Below are positions 18,033-26,875 of a stretch of DNA of 64,000 bases, piece by piece. A program made the translations under genes and the position numbers. Under the pieces are notes generated by a model. It was not told the origin of the DNA and did not search any database. It saw nothing but the letters and a program-made list of their open reading frames with translations. Position 1 is the first letter of the stretch. Each line of letters begins with the position of its first letter. Origin of the DNA: Streptomyces sp. Je 1-369 (GTDB lineage Bacteria > Actinomycetota > Actinomycetes > Streptomycetales > Streptomycetaceae); contig NZ_CP101750.1 of NCBI RefSeq assembly GCF_026810505.1, positions 1,269,448-1,333,447 of the forward strand. The letters are read 5' to 3'.

Positions 18033-18977
18033 ATGAGCTCCCCCACTGGGCCCGCATCCGGCCTGCCAGTACGAATGCCGCGCCCCCGTCAGCCGGGCCG
18101 GCACCGCCGTCCGGAGCCCGTCGCGGCTCCTGAGGGCGCGCCCGCACTTGTCATCGCCGTGCCGGGCGCCCCCAGCACCACCATGCGCAGCCTTGCCGAG
18201 GAAGTCCTGAGCATCGCCCGCTCCGAGCTGCCCGGTCTCGACGCCAGAATCGGTTACCTGGACGGTGCGGAAGACGCCACCGTCACCTCGTTCCCCGAGT
18301 TCCCCTCGCTGCACTCCGTGCTCGCGCACACGGCCGCCGAGCGCACCGCCCGCGTCGAGCGTGCGCGCGCCGCGGGCGCCGAGGTGGCCGACCCCGAGGG
18401 CCCCGTCGCCGTCGTCGTGCCGCTGCTCGCGGGCCCCGACAGCGCGCTGATGCGCCGCTTCCGCCAGGCCGTCATGGACAGCCGTGCCGCCGCCGAGCTG
18501 ACGGATGTCCTCGGCCCGCACCCGCTGCTCGCCGAGGCCCTGCACGTGCGCCTCTCCGAGGCCGGTCTCGCCCGCGCCGACCGCGCCCGCCTGTTCACCG
18601 TGGCGACGGCAGCGGACGGCATCGTGCTGGCCACCGTCGGCGGCGAGGAGGCCGTGCAGGCCGCCGGGATCACCGGCATGCTGCTCGCCGCGCGCCTCGC
18701 GGTGCCGGTGATGGCCGCCGCGCTCGACGAGGAGGGGGCCATCGCCGCGACCGCCGAGCAGCTGCGCGGCTCTGGCTCGACGCAGCTGGCCCTCGCGCCG
18801 TACCTGATCGGCCCGGAGCTCGACAGCGCCCTGCTGGAGGCGGCCGCGAAGGAGGCGGGCCTCTCCGTCGCCGAGCCGATCGGCGCCTACCCGGCGATCG
18901 GCAAGCTGGCGCTCGCCAAGTACACGACGGCGCTCGGCATCACGCCGCAGCAGCCCTCGGGTGCACCGGCGCACTGA
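18033..18977 (+). CDS. CbiX/sirohydrochlorin-chelatase-fold protein, catalytic histidines absent
   Basis: 314 residues from ATG 18033. Residues 1-35 are a basic, proline-rich leader. Two CbiX-like halves follow: a first strand ALVIAVPGAPSTT, helix LAEEVLSIARSELPGLDARIGYLD, HSVLAHTAAE, VAVVVPLLAGPDSALM, and a second half from ARLFTVATAADG to LALAPYLIGP. In true chelatases the first strand ends in an HGS motif and VPLLL is followed by a histidine; here these positions read PGAPS and LLAGPDSAL. Metal insertion into sirohydrochlorin is therefore doubtful. It may bind a tetrapyrrole or have a new role. Confidence 0.75.
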   Translation: MSSPTGPASGLPVRMPRPRQPGRHRRPEPVAAPEGAPALVIAVPGAPSTTMRSLAEEVLSIARSELPGLDARIGYLDGAEDATVTSFPEFPSLHSVLAHTAAERTARVERARAAGAEVADPEGPVAVVVPLLAGPDSALMRRFRQAVMDSRAAAELTDVLGPHPLLAEALHVRLSEAGLARADRARLFTVATAADGIVLATVGGEEAVQAAGITGMLLAARLAVPVMAAALDEEGAIAATAEQLRGSGSTQLALAPYLIGPELDSALLEAAAKEAGLSVAEPIGAYPAIGKLALAKYTTALGITPQQPSGAPAH

Positions 18978-18996
18978 AGCGGAGCCGTACGTACGT

Positions 18997-19040
18997 ACGC
19001 CGATGGGCCCGCCCCGATGTGGGGGCGGGCCCATCGGCGT
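18997..19040. terminator. Strong bidirectional terminator hairpin
   Basis: A perfect 19-bp stem (18997-19015 pairing with 19022-19040) with a six-base GATGTG loop lies between the convergent CbiX-fold gene and the lactonase gene, 19 bases after one stop and 15 before the other. It can serve both transcripts. Confidence 0.9.
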
Positions 19041-19055
19041 ACCGTGCCGTGACCG

Positions 19056-20096
19056 TCAGCCGAAGACCACGCAGGAGGCCGCGGGCGCCGCGACGGAACC
19101 CGTGCGGCTCGGGATGCCCGTCTCCTGGTCGATCACGAACCAGGTGACATCCCCGGAGCGCTCGTTGGCCGCGTACAGGTGCCGGCCCGCCGGGTCGATC
19201 GCCAGGTCGCGCGGCCACTTCCCGCCGCACGGCACGATCGCCGTCAGGCTCGGCACGTCGCCCGTACCGTCGAGCGCGATCACCGAGATGACGTCCGGGC
19301 CCCGCGTGGCGGTCCACAGGAACCGCCCGTCGGGCGCGATCACGACCTCCGAGGGGTAGGTGTCGCCCTCCGGTGCCTCCGCCAGGATCGGCAGCTCGCC
19401 GAGCGGCTTGAGGGAGCCGTCGGCGGCGTCCCAGGCGCAGACGGTGAGGGTGGGGCTGAGCTCGTTCAGGATGTACGCGCGGTCGCCGCGCGGGTGGAAC
19501 ACGAGGTGCCGCGGTCCGGATCCCGGACGCAGCGCCACCTCGCGGTGCAGGGTCAGCCCGCTCTCGCCGAACGCGCAGACCCGCACGGAGTCCGTGCCGA
19601 GGTCGACGCTGACCGCCCAGCGTCCGCTCGGGTCGGCGAGGACCTGATGCGCGTGCGGACTCTGCTGACGCTGCGGGTGCGGTCCCGAGCCGGTGTGCCG
19701 GAGCTCGCTCGACGGCGTCGGGGCGAGGGTCCCGTCGGCCCGCACCTGCACCGCGGTCACGCTGCCCGACCGGTAGTTGGCGGTGAGCACGTGCCCGTCG
19801 TACAGGGCCAGGTGGGTCGGCGCCGACCCGACCGGCACGGGCGGCCCCGTGAGCTCGGCCCTGTCCCCCGCGGTGCGGAACGCGGCGACACCGCCGTCGG
19901 AGGTCTCACTGACCGCGTAAAGGGTCTGCCCGTCGGCAGAGAGAGCGAGATAGGACGGGTCGGCGACCGCGTCCGTGGCGCCGAGAACGGTCAGCGCACC
20001 GCTGTCCGGCGCGACGGCCGCGGTGAGCACACCCGGCCCCCCGGCCGCGGTGAAGGATCCGATGTACGCCCGCCCCGCCTGCCTGCCGACGACCAC
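19056..20096 (-). CDS. Lactonase family seven-bladed propeller (6-phosphogluconolactonase-like)
   Basis: 346 residues. Opens with AYIGSFTAAGGPGVLTAAV and runs through blades with LALSADGQTLYAVSE, HQVLADPSGRWAVSVDLGTDSV, RHLVFHPRGDRAYILNE, SEVVIAPDGRFLWTATRGPD and RDLAIDPAGRHLYAANE, the pattern of the YbhE/Pgl family. Cytoplasmic, no signal peptide. Members hydrolyse sugar lactones, but many actinobacterial relatives are of unknown substrate. It stands alone. Confidence 0.85.
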   Translation of the reverse strand: MVVGRQAGRAYIGSFTAAGGPGVLTAAVAPDSGALTVLGATDAVADPSYLALSADGQTLYAVSETSDGGVAAFRTAGDRAELTGPPVPVGSAPTHLALYDGHVLTANYRSGSVTAVQVRADGTLAPTPSSELRHTGSGPHPQRQQSPHAHQVLADPSGRWAVSVDLGTDSVRVCAFGESGLTLHREVALRPGSGPRHLVFHPRGDRAYILNELSPTLTVCAWDAADGSLKPLGELPILAEAPEGDTYPSEVVIAPDGRFLWTATRGPDVISVIALDGTGDVPSLTAIVPCGGKWPRDLAIDPAGRHLYAANERSGDVTWFVIDQETGIPSRTGSVAAPAASCVVFG

Positions 20097-20192
20097 GTCT
20101 TGTCCCCTCTCGCCCCGGGCGCCACATCCGTCGCGCCACTCGTGCGCCAGACGCTAGCAGTCGGTCTAGACCATCGGGCGGTCGAGGGGACG

Positions 20193-20810
20193 TCATTCCA
20201 CCACCGCCACCCCCACGCCCACCGCGATGAACACCCCGCCGGTCACCCGCTCCCAGCGCCGTCGCCAGGCCGGGCGGTCCAGGGCCGTGCGCAGGCGGAC
20301 GGCGACGCGGACGAGGGCCAGCCAGTAGACGACGCCGATGACGACGTCGACCGCGCCGAGCAGGAAGATCTGCCGCGTCAGGGAGCCGCCCCGGTCGACG
20401 AACTGCGGCAGGACGCTGAGGAAGAACAGAGCCGCCTTCGGGTTGAGCACGTTGCTGAGAAAGCCCTGCGTGAAGCTGCTCCGGCGGCCGTCGGCCGCTG
20501 TCGTGGGCTTCGGGGCCGGGACGTCGGCCTTGCGTGCGTCCCGCAGCGCCCGCACCCCCAGGTAGACGAGATACGCCGCCCCCGCCAGCTTGATGACCGT
20601 GAAGGCCAGCGCGGACCTCGTGGCGATCACCGAAAGACCCAGGGCCGCCGCGCACATGTGTACGCACAGACCTGTCTGGGCGCCCAGCGCCGCCGCGCGT
20701 CCCAGGGACGCGTCCCGCGCGGCCGCCCGCACGATCACCAGGAAGTCCGGGCCCGGCACGAGATAGGCCAGCAGTACGACCCCGAGGAATCCGGCGAGAT
20801 CGATCGACAT
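20193..20810 (-). CDS. LysE family amino-acid exporter
   Basis: 205 residues from ATG 20810, chosen because MSIDLAGFLGVVLLAYLVPGPDFLVI is the standard LysE/RhtB start with the PGPxxL motif. About six membrane segments, a loop with SSFTQGFLSNVLNPKAALFFLSVLPQFV (the NPK motif), and a basic C-terminal part. It should export an amino acid or derivative; the substrate is not predictable. Confidence 0.92.
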   Translation of the reverse strand: MSIDLAGFLGVVLLAYLVPGPDFLVIVRAAARDASLGRAAALGAQTGLCVHMCAAALGLSVIATRSALAFTVIKLAGAAYLVYLGVRALRDARKADVPAPKPTTAADGRRSSFTQGFLSNVLNPKAALFFLSVLPQFVDRGGSLTRQIFLLGAVDVVIGVVYWLALVRVAVRLRTALDRPAWRRRWERVTGGVFIAVGVGVAVVE

Positions 20811-21010
20811 CGCATTGCTCCGTCCTGCGTTCGGGCGCGTCCCGCCGGCACCGCCGGACGCCTCAGGCCTCGCGGGTTCCACGAATGCGGCGGCTCACCC
20901 ACATCCACAGCCACATGGACCCGATTGCGCCCTGATCCTGCGCACGAACGGTGCGCGCGGGTAGGCGTACCCGGCAGCAGACCGATACCGCACCTCAGGA
21001 AGGCAGCCCC

Positions 21011-21502
21011 ATGAGCGCTTCGGCCCGTCCGCACACGGCCCCCGGGACGGGGAGCGATCCGCGCAGGTCGATGGTGGTGTGCGGAGTGATCGGGGCGGCG
21101 GTCACGGCGGCGCTCGATGAGATCGTCTTCCACCAGATCCTGCACTGGCACCACTTCTACGACCGATCCACCCTCGGTACAGGGCTGCTGTCGGACGGAC
21201 TGCTGCACACCGCCGAACTGCTCGCCCTGGTCGCCGGGTTCTTCCTGTACGCGGATCTGCGCCGTCGCCGTGCGCTCGCCCCGGCCCACGCCCGGGCCGG
21301 ACTCTTCCTGGGAGCGGGCGCCTTCCAGGTGTTCGACGGCATCGTGGACCACAAGCTGCTGCGCCTGCACCAGGTCCGCTACGGCGTCGACGTCACGCCG
21401 TACGACTGGGCGTGGAACCTCGCCGGGCTCGTGCTGCTGATCGTCGGTGGGGTGCTGGCCTTCCGTGCGGTGCGTCAGAGTGGGGCGAGGTCCCTGTCGT
21501 GA
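21011..21502 (+). CDS. DUF2243 membrane protein
   Basis: 163 residues from ATG 21011, preceded by an AGGAAGG site. Four predicted membrane segments with the family motifs GAAVTAALDEIVFHQILHWHHFYD, a histidine-rich segment, and QVFDGIVDHKLLRLHQV. The family is of unknown function and in actinobacteria is usually followed by a CtaG-like gene, as here, with a 4-base overlap. Conserved histidines could bind a metal or haem; this is inference. Confidence 0.88.
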   Translation: MSASARPHTAPGTGSDPRRSMVVCGVIGAAVTAALDEIVFHQILHWHHFYDRSTLGTGLLSDGLLHTAELLALVAGFFLYADLRRRRALAPAHARAGLFLGAGAFQVFDGIVDHKLLRLHQVRYGVDVTPYDWAWNLAGLVLLIVGGVLAFRAVRQSGARSLS

Positions 21503-22371
21503 CGTTCGCGCACGGTCAGCACGGTGCCGGGACGGGGGCGGGCGCCGGGGAGCTGATCGCCGTAGTGGGTGCGGTGATCGTGGCCGGTGGCTATGTGTGC
21601 GCGGCGCGTCGGCTGCGGAGGCGCGGGGACGCCTGGTCCCCGTGGCGCGACGTCTCGTTCGTCGCCGGAGCCGCGGGCGTCGTCCAAGCCGCGGTGGGGC
21701 CGCTGCCAGGCGGGCCGTTCACCGCGCACATGGGCCGTCACCTCCTCCTCGGCATGGCCGCTCCGCTGCTGCTCGTCCTGGCCCGCCCCCTCACCCTCGC
21801 CCTGCGCGCCCTGGCGCCCGGCGCCGCGCGCCGCGGGCTGCTGGGGCTCGCCCATTGCCGTCCCGTCGGCTGGCTGGTCTTTCCCCCGCTGGCGGCGCTG
21901 CTCGACGTGGGCGGGCTGTGGGTGCTGTACCGCACGCGGCTGTTCGCGGGCATGCGGCACGAGCCGTGGCTGCACGGCGTGGTGCACGCGCACGTACTGG
22001 CCGCCGGGCTGCTGTTCGCCTTCGCCGTCTGCCGGCTCGACCCCGTGCGGCGCCGCTGGGGCCTCGGCGTGCGCGGCGCGACCCTGCTGGCCGCGGGCGC
22101 CGCGCATGCCGTACTCGCCAAGACCCTGTACGCGACGCCACCGCCCGGCACCTTCTTCACTCCCGCGGATCTGCACACCGGGTCCCAGCTCATGTACTAC
22201 GGCGGCGACCTGGTCGAAGTCGCGCTCGCCGTCGTCGTGGCCGCCTCCTGGTACCGGGCCGCGGGGAGGGCCCGGGCGAGAGACCAGGAGCGGCGGCGGC
22301 GCCGGTCCTCCGCTGACTGGGCGTACCGCGGTTGTGCCCGCCCCGCGGACAGCGGATTCTTTGGAAGATGA
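21499..22371 (+). CDS. Cytochrome c oxidase assembly factor CtaG-like membrane protein
   Basis: 290 residues from a GTG overlapping the DUF2243 stop. About seven membrane helices with FTAHMGRHLLLGMAAPLLLVLARP, the CtaG signature that carries conserved histidines, and HGVVHAHVLAAGLLFAFAV. The original CtaG_Bacsu family acts in caa3 oxidase maturation, possibly copper delivery. Homologues paired with DUF2243 are not near oxidase genes, so the role here is open. The C-terminal ~40 residues are arginine-rich and cytoplasmic. Confidence 0.85.
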   Translation: MTFAHGQHGAGTGAGAGELIAVVGAVIVAGGYVCAARRLRRRGDAWSPWRDVSFVAGAAGVVQAAVGPLPGGPFTAHMGRHLLLGMAAPLLLVLARPLTLALRALAPGAARRGLLGLAHCRPVGWLVFPPLAALLDVGGLWVLYRTRLFAGMRHEPWLHGVVHAHVLAAGLLFAFAVCRLDPVRRRWGLGVRGATLLAAGAAHAVLAKTLYATPPPGTFFTPADLHTGSQLMYYGGDLVEVALAVVVAASWYRAAGRARARDQERRRRRSSADWAYRGCARPADSGFFGR

Positions 22372-22390
22372 ACGGGGCTGGTGTGGCGCC

Positions 22391-24763
22391 ATGACGGCAG
22401 GCAACCGTGAGCAGGCCGACTTCCGTGGTCCCCTCGACGTCACCAGGGCCGCCACGGTGGTCATCGACGCCCAGGACACGGTCATCGGGTGGAGCCCGGC
22501 CGCTCAGCGCCTCCTCGGTTACGCGCCGCACGACATCGTGGGGCGGCCGGTGGCCACGTTTCTGGCGCCGGGCGGGACGTCCTCCGGCCCGCCGCTCCAG
22601 TTCCAGGGGAACGAGATCCGCGCCGCCCGCCACCGTGACGGGCACGAGCTGGTCGTCGCCACCGGGGTGTGCACCCTGCCGGGCGAAGGACCGGCCGTGC
22701 GCGTCCTCGTCGCGGCGGAACTCAAGGCGCTCCGGCAGTGGGAAGCCCGTCTCGCCCTGCTGCACGGGCTGGCCACCCAGTCCCCCGTCGGCCTCGGCAT
22801 CTACGACACCGATCTGCGGCTGACCTGGTGCAACACGGCGTACGAACGGGAGATAGGCCGCCCGTTCGCCGAGTTCCGCGGGCTGCGCGCCGACGAGCTG
22901 TACTCCGAAGGGAAGTTCGTGACCCGAGGGCATCCGCCCACGCTCGACGCGGTCATGCGGCACGTCCTCGACACCGGCGAACCCTTCCTCGACCTGCACT
23001 TCCAGGGCCGCCCGCCCAGCGACCCGGACACGGAACACCTGTGGTCCTGCGCCTACTACCGGCTCCAGGACGCCGACGGACACGTGCTCGGCGTGTGCGA
23101 GGACGCCTTCGACATCTCCGACCGCTACAAGGCCCAGCGGCGTCTCGCCCTGCTCGTCGAGGCGGGCCGCGGAGTCGGGGGCGCCCTCGACGTGAAGGTC
23201 ACCGCCGAGAAGATCACCGAGGTGGCGGTGCCGGAGTTCGCCGCCGAGGTCACCGTCGACCTGGCGCAGGCGGTGCTCGATGGCGAGGTGCCGGCCACCA
23301 GCGGCGCGGCTGCGGCGTCGCTGGTGCGGGTCGCCCGCTGCTGCCCGGACGGACAGTCCGTCAGGGCCGACGGTCCCGGTGGCCCCTCCCCCGTGCGGTA
23401 TCCGGCCGGTTCTCCGCAGGACCGCAGCCTGTCCTCCGGCGGGCTCGTGCTCGACGAGTCCGAGCTCGTCGTACCGCTGCGGGCCGGGAACAGCGTGCTC
23501 GGCGTCGTCACGTTCCTGCGCGGCACGGGTGCGGCCGCCTTCGACGGCGGCGAGGTGGCGCTGGCCGACGAACTCGTCGCCCGCGCGGCCGTGTCCATCG
23601 AGAACGCCCGCCGCTTCACCCGGGAGCGCACCGCCTCCCTCGCCCTCCAGCGGCAGTTGCTCCCCCAGCAGCTGCCCGAACAGTCCGCGGTCGACCTCGC
23701 CCACCGCTACCTGCCCACGGACGACGTGACGGGGGTCGGCGGCGACTGGTTCGACGTCATCCCGCTGTCCGGGACCCGGGTCGGGCTCGTGGTCGGGGAC
23801 GTCGTCGGCCACGGGTTGCAGGCGGCGGCCACCATGGGGCGGCTGCGGACGACCGTACGGGCGTTCGCCCAGCTGGACATGGACCCCGTGGAGGTGCTCG
23901 CGCGGCTCGACGACCTGGTGGCGCAGTCGGCGGAGGAGCAGTGGGGCGTGGCGGGGGCGGCCGGCGGGGACTACGCCGACGTGACGACCGGGGCGACCTG
24001 TCTCTACGCGGTCTACGATCCGGTCTCGCGGCGCTGCGTCATGGCCAGGGCCGGGCATCTGCCGCCCGCGGTCGTCGACCCGGAGGGCCGGGTCACCTTC
24101 CCGGAGCTGCCGGCCGGGCCGCCCCTGGGCCTCGGCGGCCTGCCGTTCGAGTCCATGGAGATCGAGCTCCCCGTGGGCAGCCTGCTCGCCCTCTTCACCG
24201 ACGGTCTGGTCGAGGCCCGTGACCGCGACATCGACCACGGGCTCGACACCCTGGGACGGGTTCTCGGCGACCGTGCCGCGTCGCTCGAAGAGCTCTGCGA
24301 CCGGGCCGTGGCGGAGCTCCTGCCGAGCGGTTCGACGGCCGACGACACCGCGCTGCTGCTCGTCCGCACCCGCGAGCTCGACGCCTCACAGGTCAACGAG
24401 TGGGAGCTGCCCGCCGAGCCGGTGGCGCCGGGGCGGGCGCGTGAGCTCGCCACCCGGCAGCTGCACGCGTGGGGTCTGGAGGAGCTGTCGTTCGCCACCG
24501 AACTCGTCGTCAGCGAGCTGGTGACCAACGCGGTCCGCTACGGCGGAGGTCCCATCCAGGTACGCCTCATCCGTGATCGCACCCTCCTGTGCGAGGTCGC
24601 CGACACCGGCCACACCTCACCGCACCTGCGCCACAGCACCGAGGAGGACGAGGGCGGGCGCGGCCTGTTCATCGTCGCGCAGCTCGTCCAGCGGTGGGGC
24701 ACGCGGTACACCCGCTCCGGCAAGACCATCTGGACCGAACAGGCCTTTCCCGCATCGAACTGA
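22391..24763 (+). CDS. PAS-PAS-GAF-PP2C (SpoIIE/RsbU) phosphatase with C-terminal anti-sigma-type ATPase domain
   Basis: 790 residues. Residues ~10-110 and ~115-255 are PAS-like sensor domains (VVIDAQDTVIGWSPAAQRLLGY; GLGIYDTDLRLTWCNTAYER), ~260-420 a GAF-like domain, ~425-645 a SpoIIE-type PP2C phosphatase (VGGDWFDVIPL, GDVVGHGLQAA, TDGLVEARD, DDTALLLVRT give the metal Asp set), and ~660-785 an HATPase_c domain (ELVTNAVRYGGG, ADTGHTS, GGRGLFIVAQL). Such fusions act as partner switches for anti-anti-sigma factors and alternative sigma factors. The ligand for the sensor domains is unknown. Cytoplasmic; no membrane helices. Confidence 0.93.
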   Translation: MTAGNREQADFRGPLDVTRAATVVIDAQDTVIGWSPAAQRLLGYAPHDIVGRPVATFLAPGGTSSGPPLQFQGNEIRAARHRDGHELVVATGVCTLPGEGPAVRVLVAAELKALRQWEARLALLHGLATQSPVGLGIYDTDLRLTWCNTAYEREIGRPFAEFRGLRADELYSEGKFVTRGHPPTLDAVMRHVLDTGEPFLDLHFQGRPPSDPDTEHLWSCAYYRLQDADGHVLGVCEDAFDISDRYKAQRRLALLVEAGRGVGGALDVKVTAEKITEVAVPEFAAEVTVDLAQAVLDGEVPATSGAAAASLVRVARCCPDGQSVRADGPGGPSPVRYPAGSPQDRSLSSGGLVLDESELVVPLRAGNSVLGVVTFLRGTGAAAFDGGEVALADELVARAAVSIENARRFTRERTASLALQRQLLPQQLPEQSAVDLAHRYLPTDDVTGVGGDWFDVIPLSGTRVGLVVGDVVGHGLQAAATMGRLRTTVRAFAQLDMDPVEVLARLDDLVAQSAEEQWGVAGAAGGDYADVTTGATCLYAVYDPVSRRCVMARAGHLPPAVVDPEGRVTFPELPAGPPLGLGGLPFESMEIELPVGSLLALFTDGLVEARDRDIDHGLDTLGRVLGDRAASLEELCDRAVAELLPSGSTADDTALLLVRTRELDASQVNEWELPAEPVAPGRARELATRQLHAWGLEELSFATELVVSELVTNAVRYGGGPIQVRLIRDRTLLCEVADTGHTSPHLRHSTEEDEGGRGLFIVAQLVQRWGTRYTRSGKTIWTEQAFPASN

Positions 24764-24832
24764 CGGATGAGGAGGGGAAGTTGGTTAGGGTGGCGGGACG
24801 ATCCGCGTCAACGGCCCTGACGGGAGGGGAAG

Positions 24833-25525
24833 GTGGACCGCCTTGCCACGGAAGGGCCTGTGACCGGCCGCCCGACGACTTCCACGTCCCTGCCCGCCGT
24901 GCTGCGCGCGTGGCTCGGGCTGATCGCGGCCCTCGCCGCGGCGGCGGTCGTCGTCGTCGGAGTCCAGTACGCGGGACACAGCGAGGCCGGACGCGTCGAC
25001 AGGTGGTTCATCGACCCGACGGCGGACAGTGTGGGCGGGCCGTGGCGGAGCGTCGCCCTGGCCACGGACTTCTGGGGTGAGCCCGTCGGGGCGGCGCTGC
25101 TGGTCGTGGCGGCGGTGGCGGGCTGTCTGCTGCTGCGGCACCGGCGCGGGGCGGTGCTCGTGGTCGTCGGAGCCGCGCTGGCCGTGGTGGCGACGACGCT
25201 CGTCAAGTCCGTGGTGGGACGCACCATTCACGGCGACGACAACCTGTCCTACCCGAGCGGGCACACCGCGTTCGCCACGGCACTCGCGGTCGCGGTGGCA
25301 CTCGTCGCGACCGGCCGCCTGGGCCTCGGCAGGACGGCCGGTCTGTCACTCGTGCTCGGGGCGGCGCTGGTGGCGGGCGCCACCATGGGCTGGGCGCAGG
25401 TGGCGCTGAGCGCGCACTACCCGACCGACGTCCTCGGCGGCTGGTGCACCGCCCTGGCGGTGGTCCCGGTGACGGCGTGGCTGGTCGACCGGGTCGCGGA
25501 CCCCCGGCCGTCCACGCACATCTGA
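24833..25525 (+). CDS. PAP2 family membrane protein with altered active-site motifs
   Basis: 230 residues from GTG 24833, preceded by GGGAGGGGAAG. Five to six membrane helices. Motif C1 reads KSVVGRTIHGD, where the usual RP is RT. C2 is intact (YPSGHTAF). C3 reads AQVALSAHYPTDVLGG: the histidine and aspartate are there, but the arginine expected six residues before the histidine is a glutamine. PAP2 proteins dephosphorylate lipid phosphates such as undecaprenyl pyrophosphate at the outer membrane face. The changes may alter or reduce activity. The stop lies only two bases from the end of the convergent polysaccharide operon. Confidence 0.85.
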   Translation: MDRLATEGPVTGRPTTSTSLPAVLRAWLGLIAALAAAAVVVVGVQYAGHSEAGRVDRWFIDPTADSVGGPWRSVALATDFWGEPVGAALLVVAAVAGCLLLRHRRGAVLVVVGAALAVVATTLVKSVVGRTIHGDDNLSYPSGHTAFATALAVAVALVATGRLGLGRTAGLSLVLGAALVAGATMGWAQVALSAHYPTDVLGGWCTALAVVPVTAWLVDRVADPRPSTHI

Positions 25526-25527
25526 CG

Positions 25528-26868
25528 TCAGGCCAGGGGGCGGAAGACCGGCTTCACCGGGCGTCCGGCCAGCCACGGCGTGGGGTCGCCCGCGTCCAGC
25601 GCCTTCCGGTAGACCGCGCAGGCCTGGGCCACCACGTCGACGGTGCGTTCGATGTCCGCGTCGTCGAGCGCGCTGCTCACCACGAACGACGGGGCGAGCA
25701 CGCCGCCCGCGAGGAGGCGGCGCAGGAACAGGGTGCGGTACTCCTGCGACGGCTGCCCGTTCCCGTCGAGCGTGGCGAAGACCAGGTTGCTGGCCCGGCC
25801 CCGGACGACGACGTGGTCACCGACGCCCATGCTCGCCGCGGCGTCCCGCACCCCGGCGGCCAGCTGCTCGCCGAGGGCGTGCAGCCGGGCCGTGATGCCC
25901 TCCTCCACGTACACGGTCTGCACCGCCATGGCGGCCGCGAGGGAGTGCGTCTCCGCGCCGTGCGTGGTGGAGAGCAGGAACACCCGCTCCTCGGCGTGCC
26001 GCAGGCCGCCCCGCTCCATCACCTCGCGGCGCCCGGCCAGCGCGGAGACGGCGAACCCGTTGCCCAGCGCCTTGCCGAACGTGGAGAGGTCGGGGGTGAC
26101 GCCGTACAGGCCCTGGGCGCCCGCCTCGGACCAGCGGAAGCCGGTGATCATCTCGTCGAATACCAGGACGCAGCCGTGCCGGTGGGCCAGTTCGCGCAGG
26201 CCCGCGAGGTAGCCGGGCGGGGGCTCGGCATGGGCGGCGGGCTCCAGGATCAGACAGGCGACCTCGTCCCGGTACCGGGTGAGCAGGTCGTCGGTGGCGG
26301 CCAGATCCCCGTACGGGAACGCCACCGTGAGCGCGTTGGTCGACTCCGGGATGCCGGCGGACATCGGTGTGGTGCCGATGAACCAGTCGTCGACGGAGAA
26401 GAACGGGTGGTCGCCGCAGATCGCCACCCGCTGCCGTCCGGTGACGGCGCGGGCGAGGCGCACGGCGGCGGTGGTCGCGTCGGAGCCGTTCTTCGCGAAC
26501 TTCACCATCTCGGCGGTCGGCACGGTCGCGAGGAAGCGTTCGGCGGCGTCGGCCTCGACGATGGAGGGCCGCACGAAGTTGCTGCCGCGGTCGATCTCCT
26601 TCCGCACGGCTTCGGTGACGCGGGGGTGGGCGTGGCCGAGGCTGACCGAGCGCAGGCCGGAGCCGTACTCGATGTAGCGGTTGCCGTCGACGTCCCACAC
26701 GTGGGCGCCCCGGCCGTGGCTGATGACCGGGGCCAGGTTCTCGGGGTACTGGTCGTCGCCCTTGGCGTACGTGTGCGCGCCGCCGGGGATCATGGCGTGC
26801 AGCCGTTCGTTCGCCGCCCGCGACCGGGGCAGCGAGAACTCTTCGTTGTCCATCGCGAGTTCGTCCAC
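25528..26868 (-). CDS. Class III aminotransferase, glutamate-1-semialdehyde aminomutase-like
   Basis: 446 residues from GTG 26868; an ATG five codons in (26853) is an alternative start. The fold-type I PLP enzyme shows GSDATTAAVRLARAVTGR, VLVFDEMITGFR and the PLP lysine in STFGKALGNG. Its resemblance is to HemL, but the true haem gene is normally elsewhere, and this one closes a polysaccharide operon, so it more likely aminates a keto-sugar or related precursor. In several EPS clusters HemL-like enzymes occupy this position. Seven bases separate it from the epimerase gene. Confidence 0.85.
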   Translation of the reverse strand: MDELAMDNEEFSLPRSRAANERLHAMIPGGAHTYAKGDDQYPENLAPVISHGRGAHVWDVDGNRYIEYGSGLRSVSLGHAHPRVTEAVRKEIDRGSNFVRPSIVEADAAERFLATVPTAEMVKFAKNGSDATTAAVRLARAVTGRQRVAICGDHPFFSVDDWFIGTTPMSAGIPESTNALTVAFPYGDLAATDDLLTRYRDEVACLILEPAAHAEPPPGYLAGLRELAHRHGCVLVFDEMITGFRWSEAGAQGLYGVTPDLSTFGKALGNGFAVSALAGRREVMERGGLRHAEERVFLLSTTHGAETHSLAAAMAVQTVYVEEGITARLHALGEQLAAGVRDAAASMGVGDHVVVRGRASNLVFATLDGNGQPSQEYRTLFLRRLLAGGVLAPSFVVSSALDDADIERTVDVVAQACAVYRKALDAGDPTPWLAGRPVKPVFRPLA

Positions 26869-26875
26869 GGTCGGT

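Noticed and set aside
20811..21010. Sigma-B-type promoter with GGGTAG at 20959 upstream of the DUF2243 gene
   Set aside because: No GTTT-like -35 element lies at the right distance, so it is not supported.
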